From: Cytophagaceae bacterium
GTDB lineage: Bacteria > Bacteroidota > Bacteroidia > Cytophagales > Spirosomataceae
Assembly: GCA_005791165.1 (NCBI GenBank)
Contig: SXXW01000025.1
Span: 1-64,000, forward strand
Length of the DNA stretch: 64,000 nt
Reading direction: 5' to 3'
How positions within the stretch are numbered: the stretch's first letter is position 1; each line of letters begins with the position of its first letter. Made by a program: the position numbers and the translations under genes. Under the pieces are notes generated by a model that did not search any database, was not told the origin of the DNA, and was given only the letters and a program-made list of their open reading frames with translations. Positions 8,369 to 16,497 of the stretch are shown piece by piece.

Positions 8369-9106
8369 CTATTCTACTAAATCCCAATGCCACCCCCATT
8401 TAGCCAGTCGGTAGCGTACAGAATACCATAAAACGCCTAAACCATAGATGGAGCTTCGTTTAAAATTGATCGACGAGGCTTCTTCGAAATATTTAGTTGG
8501 GCAGGTTACTTCACCTACTTCAAATCCCTTCCAAAATAACTGCAACACCATTTGATTATCAAAAATAAAATCGTTGTCACATTTTGTGAAGTGTACAGCT
8601 TCTAGTGCTTCCTTGGAAAACGCGCGGTAACCTGTGTGGTATTCTGAGAGTTTTTGGTCAATTAATATATTTTGAAACAAGGTTAATAGACGGTTGGCAA
8701 TGTATTTATAAATAGGCATACCCCCTTTTAATGCACCTTTTCCTAAAATTCTAGATGCAAAAACAACGGGATATAAGCCATTGCCGATAATTGAAATCAT
8801 GGCTTTCAATAACATGGGCGTGTATTGATAATCAGGATGCAACATAATCACAATGTCACCTCCTAGGGCTAAAGCTTTTGTGTAACATGATTTTTGATTT
8901 CCGCCATAGCCGAGGTTTTTATCATGTTGTACGATGTGTTTAATACCAATTTTTTTCGCCACTTCTACTGTATTGTCTGGACTATAATCATCCACTAAAA
9001 TCACTTCATCCACCCAATCATGCGGTATTTCTTGATATGTTTTTTCTAATGTTAAAGCGGCCTTGTAAGCCGGCATCACCACGATAACCTTTTTCCCTTC
9101 GTACAT
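8369..9106 (-). CDS. Glycosyltransferase family 2, polyprenyl-phosphate sugar synthase type
   Basis: The 245-residue protein is a GT-A fold enzyme with the nucleotide-sugar motif VILVDDYSPDNT (Asp39-Asp40) and a DxD-region motif LHPDYQYTP (His90-Asp92). The spacing and length resemble dolichyl/polyprenyl-phosphate mannose or glucose synthases, which load a sugar on a membrane lipid carrier. There is no long C-terminal transmembrane region, so it would be a cytoplasmic or peripheral membrane enzyme. It stands alone, convergent with the TonB receptor and divergent from terC with a 56-base gap. The exact sugar and acceptor cannot be read from the sequence. Confidence 0.82.
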   Translation of the reverse strand: MYEGKKVIVVMPAYKAALTLEKTYQEIPHDWVDEVILVDDYSPDNTVEVAKKIGIKHIVQHDKNLGYGGNQKSCYTKALALGGDIVIMLHPDYQYTPMLLKAMISIIGNGLYPVVFASRILGKGALKGGMPIYKYIANRLLTLFQNILIDQKLSEYHTGYRAFSKEALEAVHFTKCDNDFIFDNQMVLQLFWKGFEVGEVTCPTKYFEEASSINFKRSSIYGLGVLWYSVRYRLAKWGWHWDLVE

Positions 9107-9162
9107 ATTTTTCGGCTATTTTTTGCGACCTTTGTGTCGCCTAATGGTAAAATTAAATATTT

Positions 9163-10215
9163 ATGAGCGAATCTCTATTTTTTCTTATTTTTTCAATCTT
9201 GGTCATAGCCGTCATGCTTGTGGACCTAGGAATTTTCAAAAAGGCTGGAGCTGCGGAGGTTACTTTTAAAGAGGCGGGTTTTTGGACGGGAGCTTGGGTC
9301 CTTTTAGCGGTATCGTTTTACTTTTTTTTGAGGCAATTTGGGGGTATGGTGCATGGCATTACCGATGTAAATGGATTAATTGCCGTCAAAGATTTGTATG
9401 CTCCTAATATAGAGTTGGGGATGGGTACTTTTGAGGACCAACTAACCATTTTTCAAAACAATTTATCGCTTGAGTTTATTACGGGGTATTTGGTCGAATA
9501 TTCGCTTTCGGCCGACAATGTATTTGTATTCATTTTAATTTTCAATTCCTTTGGCGTACAAAAACGCTATTATAAAAAGATCTTAGTTTGGGGAATTTTG
9601 GGAGCCATCATTTTGCGATTGATTTTCATCTTCTTGGGGGCGGCCCTGTTGCAAAAATTTGATTGGATCATTTACGTTTTTGGCGCATTTTTAGTTTATA
9701 CCGGGGTGAAAATTTTATTTACCAAACAACATGATGAGGAGATTAATCCGGCTGAACACCCGATCGTCAAGTTCTTATCACGTTTCTTTAATGTATATCA
9801 CCGGAATGTCATAGGCCGATTTTTCGTTCGTATGAAAACGGGCAAATTATTTATTACGCCTATTTTCGTGATTGTGGTGGTGATTGCTTTTACGGATATA
9901 TTGTTTGCGGTGGATTCGATTCCAGCGATTTTCTCTATTTCCAAAGACCCTTACATTGTCTTTTTCTCCAATGTTTTCGCAGTCATGGGCTTGCGCTCAC
10001 TCTTCTTTTTCCTTTCGAGTTTGATGGGCTTATTTCGCTTTTTACCCACTGGACTCGGTGTGTTGTTGAGTTTTGTAGGTTTGAAAATGCTAGGTCATCA
10101 TTACTTATCTGAAATCGGTTTTGGCACTCTTTCCTCTTTAGCCGTGATTGTTGGTATTTTAGCTACCAGCATTATTTTGAGTTTGCTCTTCCCAGAGAAG
10201 AAAGAAGTCCATTAG
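9163..10215 (+). CDS. TerC/Alx family integral membrane protein
   Basis: This 350-residue hydrophobic protein has about nine membrane segments and the two TerC signatures: SADNVFVF near residue 118 and FTDILFAVDSIPAIFSI near 242-258. The acidic residues in these motifs are conserved in the family. TerC/Alx proteins are linked to manganese export or metal loading of exported proteins and, in some bacteria, tellurite resistance. No ter cluster partner (TerD and relatives) and no yybP-ykoY-like RNA leader was seen in the 56-base upstream gap. The closest role is therefore Alx-like Mn2+ handling, by inference. The next gene is convergent with only one base between. Confidence 0.85.
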   Translation: MSESLFFLIFSILVIAVMLVDLGIFKKAGAAEVTFKEAGFWTGAWVLLAVSFYFFLRQFGGMVHGITDVNGLIAVKDLYAPNIELGMGTFEDQLTIFQNNLSLEFITGYLVEYSLSADNVFVFILIFNSFGVQKRYYKKILVWGILGAIILRLIFIFLGAALLQKFDWIIYVFGAFLVYTGVKILFTKQHDEEINPAEHPIVKFLSRFFNVYHRNVIGRFFVRMKTGKLFITPIFVIVVVIAFTDILFAVDSIPAIFSISKDPYIVFFSNVFAVMGLRSLFFFLSSLMGLFRFLPTGLGVLLSFVGLKMLGHHYLSEIGFGTLSSLAVIVGILATSIILSLLFPEKKEVH

Positions 10216-10216
10216 G

Positions 10217-11098
10217 TTACACCCACTCCTGAGTCATTTTTCGATATTGCAAGGGTGGGACTTTCATCCATTGCTTAAACTGTTTATTAAAGTGCGATAA
10301 GTTGCCAAAACCACTTTCAAAACAGATTTCCACCATCGTTTTTTGGGTAGTTCTAAGCATTTGGCACGCATGTTTAATTCTAAATTCGGTCACAATTTCG
10401 ACAAAAGTTTTTTGGGTTACCTTTTTGAAATAGCGACAAAAAGCCGTTTCCGTCATGTTGGCCAAATGCGCCACTTCATCCAAATGGACTTCTTGCGTAT
10501 AGTGCGCAATGATGTACGCATATATTCGATTAATTCGCTCTAAGTCGATTTTAGAAACGGTATAGCCTCCTTCATTGGTGTCAATGGGTTGAACGTCCGC
10601 GCCGCCCATCGTCAGGGAATGTAAAATTTGTAGAAAAGCTAAGAGCCTAGGAAAAGGGGCTAATTCCTTTAATTTTAGTATTTCTCTAGCTACTTTATCT
10701 TGGGTTGGGCCTAAAATAGTTAGGCCACCTTTAGCCCGATCAAACAATTGGCGAATGTTTTGACAGGCATCATTTTCAAGAAATTTATCTCCTAAAAAAT
10801 CTCTTTTGAAATGAATAACAATGGCCTGAGCGGCATCTGATGTTTCGTCGGAGCCCAACCAATCATTGCGGTGGTTTTGCCAACAATGAGGCAAATTAGA
10901 CCCCAAAAGCACTAAATCACCCGGACTGAAATCAGAAATTTGATTGCCGATGAAGCGCTTTCCTTCGCCGGAAATAATTAAGGTTAGCTCAAGTTCAGGA
11001 TGAAAATGATAAGGCGCATCAAATCGAGCTTGTACAATCTCCTTCAACTGGATCGGCTGATTTATGTTTTCTGACAAATGTTCAAGGCTCGCCTTCAT
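10217..11098 (-). CDS. AraC family transcriptional regulator with cupin sensor domain
   Basis: The 293-residue protein begins with a cupin-like sensor (about 15-120, including APYHFHPELELTLIISGEGKRFIG) and ends with two AraC helix-turn-helix motifs (about 190-290, including CFESGFGNLSHFNKQFKQW). Regulators of this build usually bind a sugar or other small ligand and activate an adjacent operon. It is divergent from the phytanoyl-CoA-dioxygenase-like gene at 11220 with 121 bases between the starts, the usual place for its binding site, so that gene is the best candidate target. The end is one base from terC, which is convergent. Confidence 0.9.
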   Translation of the reverse strand: MKASLEHLSENINQPIQLKEIVQARFDAPYHFHPELELTLIISGEGKRFIGNQISDFSPGDLVLLGSNLPHCWQNHRNDWLGSDETSDAAQAIVIHFKRDFLGDKFLENDACQNIRQLFDRAKGGLTILGPTQDKVAREILKLKELAPFPRLLAFLQILHSLTMGGADVQPIDTNEGGYTVSKIDLERINRIYAYIIAHYTQEVHLDEVAHLANMTETAFCRYFKKVTQKTFVEIVTEFRIKHACQMLRTTQKTMVEICFESGFGNLSHFNKQFKQWMKVPPLQYRKMTQEWV

Positions 11099-11219
11099 AT
11101 TAATATTTTACCTCAATTTTTATACGGAATTGAATTTAGGATAAAATTGCATTATTTTTTACAAATTTTGACGTGGTTTTTGAATTTTATTCATGTCAAT
11201 TTTGTGAAAAATAAGAGCG

Positions 11220-12008
11220 ATGTTATCAAATACGTACCCTTTAGAGTCAAATCAAATAGCTGATTTTCAAAAAAATGGACATGTTTTCTTAGAAAATGTC
11301 CTTCCCCTTGATGAGCTAAAACCATACCGAGAAGCTATTCGTGCTTGGGCCGTTGATTTCAAAAAAAACCAAAAGCCGATGGAAGAAAGGGACACCTATG
11401 GAAAGGCATTTCTACAAATGATGAACCTATGGGAAGAAAATGAATTGATTAAACAATTTTCATTAGCTAAAAGATTTGGAAAAATAGCAGCCGATTTATT
11501 GGGAGTAAAGAATGTACGCTTATATCATGACCAAGCCTTATTTAAAGAACCTGGTGGAGGATTAACTCCTTGGCATCAAGATCAATATTACTGGCCGATG
11601 AACACCGACAAAACAGTCACGATGTGGATGCCTTTAGTCGACATAGAAGATGGAATGGGTATGTTGACCTTTGCTTCAGGCAGTCAGCATGTTAATCTTC
11701 CCCCTATTGGAATTTCAGATGAGTCTGAAAAAATTATTAGTGAATTTGTTGCGGAACATAAATTTCCGATTGTCGCCCAAAAAACGATGAAAGCTGGTGA
11801 TGCCACCTTTCATCGCGGTTGGACTTTACATGCGGCCCCTGGAAATGAAACTACCCAAATGCGGGAGGTGATGACTTTGATTTTCATGGACGCGGACATG
11901 CGCGTGACGGAACCTAAGAACCCAAATCAAGAGGCCGACAGGCAGCGTTGGTTCCAAGGATTAGCTCCCGGTTCTTTAGCCGCATCGTCCATTAACCCCA
12001 TCATTTAA
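11220..12008 (+). CDS. Phytanoyl-CoA dioxygenase (PhyH) family protein
   Basis: The 262-residue protein has a jelly-roll Fe(II)/2-oxoglutarate oxygenase core. The HxD iron motif is PWHQDQYYWP (His119, Asp121), the distal ligand is probably His204 in GWTLHAAPGN, and Arg215 is placed to bind 2-oxoglutarate. No signal peptide is present, so it is cytoplasmic. The family hydroxylates varied small molecules; Bacteroidota members are often found with sugar or hydroxy-metabolite genes, and the name does not imply fatty-acid work. It is divergent from the AraC regulator. Its last 8 bases overlap the 3' end of the convergent mini-lipoprotein gene at 12001. Confidence 0.85.
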   Translation: MLSNTYPLESNQIADFQKNGHVFLENVLPLDELKPYREAIRAWAVDFKKNQKPMEERDTYGKAFLQMMNLWEENELIKQFSLAKRFGKIAADLLGVKNVRLYHDQALFKEPGGGLTPWHQDQYYWPMNTDKTVTMWMPLVDIEDGMGMLTFASGSQHVNLPPIGISDESEKIISEFVAEHKFPIVAQKTMKAGDATFHRGWTLHAAPGNETTQMREVMTLIFMDADMRVTEPKNPNQEADRQRWFQGLAPGSLAASSINPII

Positions 12009-12138
12009 GGTCTGGACAGTCACACGATTTTTTCTTAAAAAGCGACCACTTTTTCTTGTAAGGTTTTTGCTTATAGCGATTGCTCGCGCACGAACCTGCC
12101 AAAAAACACACACAAAGCAATATCGAAAAATAACGCAT
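12001..12138 (-). CDS. Small lipoprotein, 45 residues, translationally coupled
   Basis: This short frame, read directly from the sequence, starts MRYFSILLCVCFLAGSC and so carries a complete lipoprotein signal with lipobox LAGSC (Cys17). The mature part is a 29-residue, very basic peptide rich in Lys that ends CDCPDLK. Its ATG overlaps the stop of the upstream hydrolase gene by one base (TAATG), the classic arrangement for translational re-initiation. The stop overlaps the end of the convergent dioxygenase gene by 8 bases. Short lipoproteins with a Lys-rich linker and a CDCP-type end are, to my recollection, seen in Bacteroidota but have no assigned role. Function unknown. Confidence 0.75.
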   Translation of the reverse strand: MRYFSILLCVCFLAGSCASNRYKQKPYKKKWSLFKKKSCDCPDLK

Positions 12139-12974
12139 TATTTTAATTTAGATTTTAAATAAGTGATGGCCATATCCCAAGCAGCCTCTGTCGATGCTTT
12201 GTCATAAATGGGATTTGAAGGATTGGCAAAACCATGGTCTGCATCAAAACTTTTTAAAGTTAATTTTTTTCCAGCTAGCTTCATATTGGCATCAAAATCA
12301 GCCACCACTTGAGTCGAAATGAATTTCTCTTTCCCTGCAAACAATCCTAATACATCCGTTTGAAGTAATTTTAATTGCTCCACATCCTTCACCGGCATGC
12401 CATAATACATCACGCAAGCCGCGGCTTGTTTCCCGTTTAAAATGGAGGCCTTTAAAGATAATGCGCCTCCAAAACACCAACCCACCGTAGCGATTTTTGC
12501 TTTGGGCCCTACATATGAAATAGCTCCTTTTATAATGGATTCTAATCTGGCTGGATTGGCTCCTCCCATTAGTTTACCTGCCTCTTCCCGGCTAGTAGCC
12601 ACTTTTCCATCATACATATCTAAGGCTAGGACATTGACATTGCCCAATGTGGAATAGAAATGTTCAGCCTCTCTTTTTATGTGGTCATTTAAACCCCACC
12701 ATTCTTGGAATACAAATAAGGTATAATTGGTAGGTTTATCCGCTGGGATATAAAAGCCTTTAGCCATAGTTCCATCGGGAGTATTAAATTCTACCATTAC
12801 ACCACCCGCTTTGCTCACGTGCTTATAGACTTTGGGCAATGCATGCGATTTCATAAATGCCTTATTGGAGGCCATCAATTGCATTTGGTCTTTGGTCGAA
12901 AAGCAGATTGACTGAGCAAAAAGCATGTTGGTCATGAAGGCCAACAATGCCACTAGGGTAATTTTTTTCATCAT
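12138..12974 (-). CDS. Dienelactone hydrolase family protein, exported
   Basis: The 278-residue protein has a signal peptide (about 1-20, ending FAQ) and an alpha/beta-hydrolase domain. The nucleophile is a cysteine in GWCFGG (Cys167), the histidine is in DADHGFANP (His247), and the family glutamate is in QEWWGLNDH (Glu91). The third triad member, usually Asp in a GxxDxxI motif, seems to be Glu216 in AGKEKFIS, which is a conservative change that should be checked by alignment. Dienelactone hydrolases open lactones, but exported members in Bacteroidota have uncertain substrates. The gene is divergent from the ThuA/dehydrogenase fusion and is followed, with a one-base overlap, by the 45-residue lipoprotein gene. 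Confidence 0.85.
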   Translation of the reverse strand: MMKKITLVALLAFMTNMLFAQSICFSTKDQMQLMASNKAFMKSHALPKVYKHVSKAGGVMVEFNTPDGTMAKGFYIPADKPTNYTLFVFQEWWGLNDHIKREAEHFYSTLGNVNVLALDMYDGKVATSREEAGKLMGGANPARLESIIKGAISYVGPKAKIATVGWCFGGALSLKASILNGKQAAACVMYYGMPVKDVEQLKLLQTDVLGLFAGKEKFISTQVVADFDANMKLAGKKLTLKSFDADHGFANPSNPIYDKASTEAAWDMAITYLKSKLK

Positions 12975-13031
12975 GTTGAAGGATATTTTAAATATTTTTT
13001 ATAAAAATAAACGAAAATTTGTGATTTGAAG

Positions 13032-13039
13032 TAACTTTG
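13032..13039 (+). promoter_or_regulatory. -7 element for the ThuA/dehydrogenase fusion gene
   Basis: TAACTTTG matches TAnnTTTG and would start transcription near 13046, about 21 bases before the ATG at 13067. No TTG is seen at the right -33 distance. The element overlaps the upstream in-frame TTG at 13037, which argues that the ATG at 13067 is the true start. Confidence 0.4.
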
Positions 13040-13066
13040 ACATTACCTATTATAAAATACTACATT

Positions 13067-16000
13067 ATGAAAAAGTTCTTGTTCGGCATAAGCCGAATTA
13101 TTTTTGCCGTTTCTTGTTTGACTCTACTGTCTTTTCAACAAGCAAATGCTCAGGATAAAAATCCACTCTTAGGAAAAAAAGTCCTTGTTTTTTCTTCTAC
13201 TAAAGGCTATCGCCATGGCTCCATCGGATCCGGTAAAACGGCTTTAATGAAAATGGCTAAGGAGAAAGGCTTTCAAGTGGATACCACTGAAAACGCAACG
13301 GTATTTACTGAAAATAATTTGAAGCAATATCGAGTGGTTGTATTCTTAAATACTACAGGAAATATTTTAAATGATGCTCAGCAAAATGCATTTGAGCGCT
13401 ATATTCAAGCAGGTGGTGGATATTTTGGTATTCATGCGGCTGCGGATACGGAGTATGATTGGCCTTGGTATGGAAAATTAGCGGGTGGTTTTTTTGCTTC
13501 ACACCCTGGCAATCCAAATGTGCAAAAAGGTAAAATGAATGTCGTGGACAATACGCACATTTCTACTGCGCATATGCCGGCGTCTTTCGATCGTACGGAT
13601 GAGTTTTATGACATTAAAGAATTTAATAAAGACGTTAAATTATTGGTGACTGTTGACGAAAAATCATACAAAGACGGTAAAATGGGTGATTTTCACCCAA
13701 TGGCTTGGTACCATGAATATGATGGTGGCCGGGCATTTTATACCAACTGGGGTCACACGAATCAGACATTTTCTGAGGATTTGGTGCTTAAGCATATTTG
13801 GGGAGGGCTTCAATATGTGTCTTCAGGACCCGATCAGAATTACAAGAAGAAGTTAAGAACCGAAATGGCGCCAGAAGATAATCGTTTTACGAAAACTATA
13901 TTGGATCGTAGTTTAGATGAGCCTATGGAATTAGCTGTGGCTAATAGTGGTAAGATATTTTATGCGGAACGCAAAGGGAAGTTGAAAATGTATGACCCTA
14001 AAAAAGGCAAGTCTAAAGTAGTTGCTAATTTGAACGTATATACTAAGCAAGAATATGGTTTGATGGGTTTGAATATTGACCCTAATTTTGATTCAAATAA
14101 TTTCATGTATTTGTATTATTCACCACCTTCAGGCCAGCCAGATACAGCCCAACATTTATCCCGTTTTGTGTATGACAATGTGAAGGATACATTGCTAATG
14201 AGTACGGAAAAGATTCTTTTACGTGTTCCTGTGAAGCGAGTAGAATGCTGCCACACAGGTGGTTCCATTGCTTGGGATAAAGTAGGAAATTTATATTTGT
14301 CCACGGGAGATGATACAAACCCATTTGCATCGAATGGATATAGTCCAAGTGACAATCGTCCAGGCCGATCAGGTTGGGATGCAAGATATACCAGTTCAAA
14401 TACGAACGATTTAAGGGGTAAGATTTTACGGATTAAACCTACTCCAGAAGGGGGTTATACGATTCCTGCGACCAACTTATATCCAGAAAAAATTTATCAT
14501 GCTAAGCAAGAAATTTATGTAATGGGGAATCGGAATCCATACCGTATTTCTGTGGATCAGCGTACCGGTTATTTATATTGGGGAGAAGTAGGTCCAGATG
14601 CTGGGGAAGCTTCCAAGAAATTCGGACCTCGTGGACACGATGAAGTAAATCAAGCCCGTGAAGCCGGGTATTTTGGTTGGCCTTTATTTGTGGCTGACAA
14701 TCGTCCCTATAATCAGCGTGATTTTAAAAATGATAGTACTTGGGCTGTGTTTAATCCGCGTGCTCCGATCAACGATTCGCCACATAACACCGGTTTTGCA
14801 CATTTGCCGCCTGCTCAAAAAGCATTCATTTACTATCCTTATGCGGACTCTCCTGAGTTTGGTCCTGTGGTAGGAAAAGGTGGTCGGAATGCGATGGCAG
14901 GTCCTGTTTATTATCGCGATGACTATCCAGCGGAATCTAAAACGAAATTCCCTGCCTATTATAATGGTAAATTAATCGCGTACGATTGGGCAAGAGATTT
15001 AATTTATACGGTATCTATGAAGGAAAATGGAGATTTTTCAAATATGGATCGCTTCTTGCCATCTATTCCTTTTTCTCATCCAATGGATATGCAATTTGAC
15101 AAAAATGGAACGCTTTTCGGTCTTGAATATGGGCCAAACTGGTTTGCTCAGAATGATGAGGCCGTTTTATATAAATTGGAATATAATCCTGGAAATCGTA
15201 AACCATTGGCCGTAGCTTCTGCAGATAAAAAAGTGGGTGCAACCCCTTTAAAAGTGAACTTTTCGTCAGCAGGATCTCAAGATTATGACAATGATAAAAT
15301 TACCTATGCTTGGAACTTTGGCAACGGACAAACAAGTAATGTCGCTAATCCAGCCATTATTTTTTCTAAGTCGGGTGTATATGAAGTTTCTTTAAAAGTG
15401 AAAGATTCGCAGGGAAATGTGAGTACATCCCAACTGACCGTTCGCGCAGGTAATGAAGTTCCTGAGGTGGAAGTGGCTATCGAAGGCAATAAGACTTTTT
15501 ACTGGAATGATAAACCAGTTAAATACAAAGTATCAGTTTCAGATAAAGAAGATGGAAGTTTAGCGAATAAAAAAGTAGCTGAAGAAGATGTGATGGTGAG
15601 TGTCAACTTCTTAGATGGTTATGACAAAACAATTATTGCACAGGGACATCAGGCGAATATATCTTTTTCTACTGGAAAGAGGTTATTGGATTTATCAGAT
15701 TGTAAGGCATGCCATGCAACGGATAAAAAGTCCATCGGACCATCTTACTTGGATTTAGGTAAGAAATATAAGGCAAATGCTCAGACGATTGACATGCTTG
15801 CGAAGAAAATTATCAACGGTGGTGGTGGTGTTTGGGGAGAGCAAGCGATGGCTGCACACCCTCAAATTTCATTAGGTGATGCGAAGGAAATCGTGAATTA
15901 CGTATTAAGTCTATCTGACAAGAAGAAGGCATCTAAGCCGGTTGTTGGCGAATATGTTCCTCAAGATAAAGGAAAGGCGGGTACTTATTTATTTGCCGCT

Positions 16001-16441
16001 AGTTACACGGATAAAGGAGCTGGTAAACTAGGTCCTGCAACGGGTCAAAAGGTTGTGGCGCTTCGTAACCCAACTGTAAAAGCCGTGGATTTCGACCAAG
16101 TTTCTAAAGGATCTAAATATAAAGTTGACGGACTAGGAGAAGTTTTAGTTGCTACAGGTGATAAAGGTTTTGCTAAATACAATGGAATCGACTTGACTGG
16201 AATAAAAAATATCTCCTTTATGGGATTGTATATGCAAGGTCAAACAGTTGGCGGAACTCTTGAGTTAAGAACGGGAAGTCCGACGGGTAATCTAGTAGGA
16301 TCCGCTGAAATAAATGCGTCGAATAAATTCAACATTCCTGTTAATATTTCAGGCGTACAAGATTTGTATTTTGTCTTTGTGAATCCAAAAGGGGGAGACG
16401 GCGCATTATTTGGATTGAAGGATTTCTTATTTGAAAATTAA
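13067..16441 (+). CDS. Secreted ThuA / PQQ-type sugar dehydrogenase / PKD / cytochrome c / CBM fusion protein
   Basis: The 1124-residue product starts with a signal peptide (about 1-29, ending ANA). Next comes a ThuA-like glutamine-amidotransferase fold (about 35-250, VLVFSSTKGYRHGSI, YFGIHAAADTEYDW). A glucose/sorbosone dehydrogenase beta-propeller follows (about 275-705, MELAVANSGKIFYAERKGK, YVMGNRNPYRIS), then a PKD domain (about 710-800). A class I cytochrome c has its heme motif CKACH at 879-883 and a probable distal ligand Met928. The end is a CBM6-like beta-sandwich (about 965-1124). This suggests periplasmic or surface oxidation of a sugar with electrons passed to the attached heme. 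No type IX C-terminal domain was recognised. Heme attachment would need the ccm operon at 35349-39897. A strong terminator follows at 16463. Confidence 0.87.
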   Translation: MKKFLFGISRIIFAVSCLTLLSFQQANAQDKNPLLGKKVLVFSSTKGYRHGSIGSGKTALMKMAKEKGFQVDTTENATVFTENNLKQYRVVVFLNTTGNILNDAQQNAFERYIQAGGGYFGIHAAADTEYDWPWYGKLAGGFFASHPGNPNVQKGKMNVVDNTHISTAHMPASFDRTDEFYDIKEFNKDVKLLVTVDEKSYKDGKMGDFHPMAWYHEYDGGRAFYTNWGHTNQTFSEDLVLKHIWGGLQYVSSGPDQNYKKKLRTEMAPEDNRFTKTILDRSLDEPMELAVANSGKIFYAERKGKLKMYDPKKGKSKVVANLNVYTKQEYGLMGLNIDPNFDSNNFMYLYYSPPSGQPDTAQHLSRFVYDNVKDTLLMSTEKILLRVPVKRVECCHTGGSIAWDKVGNLYLSTGDDTNPFASNGYSPSDNRPGRSGWDARYTSSNTNDLRGKILRIKPTPEGGYTIPATNLYPEKIYHAKQEIYVMGNRNPYRISVDQRTGYLYWGEVGPDAGEASKKFGPRGHDEVNQAREAGYFGWPLFVADNRPYNQRDFKNDSTWAVFNPRAPINDSPHNTGFAHLPPAQKAFIYYPYADSPEFGPVVGKGGRNAMAGPVYYRDDYPAESKTKFPAYYNGKLIAYDWARDLIYTVSMKENGDFSNMDRFLPSIPFSHPMDMQFDKNGTLFGLEYGPNWFAQNDEAVLYKLEYNPGNRKPLAVASADKKVGATPLKVNFSSAGSQDYDNDKITYAWNFGNGQTSNVANPAIIFSKSGVYEVSLKVKDSQGNVSTSQLTVRAGNEVPEVEVAIEGNKTFYWNDKPVKYKVSVSDKEDGSLANKKVAEEDVMVSVNFLDGYDKTIIAQGHQANISFSTGKRLLDLSDCKACHATDKKSIGPSYLDLGKKYKANAQTIDMLAKKIINGGGGVWGEQAMAAHPQISLGDAKEIVNYVLSLSDKKKASKPVVGEYVPQDKGKAGTYLFAASYTDKGAGKLGPATGQKVVALRNPTVKAVDFDQVSKGSKYKVDGLGEVLVATGDKGFAKYNGIDLTGIKNISFMGLYMQGQTVGGTLELRTGSPTGNLVGSAEINASNKFNIPVNISGVQDLYFVFVNPKGGDGALFGLKDFLFEN

Positions 16442-16462
16442 AATTCAAACGTAATGCATCAT

Positions 16463-16497
16463 AAAAAATGGCCCTAAAATTTAGGGCCATTTTTTTA
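16463..16497. terminator. Bidirectional intrinsic terminator
   Basis: ATGGCCCTAAA (16469-16479) pairs perfectly with TTTAGGGCCAT (16480-16490). An A-tract precedes and a T-tract follows, so it can end both the rightward fusion gene and the leftward ABC-F gene, whose last codons overlap the T-tract. Confidence 0.88.
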
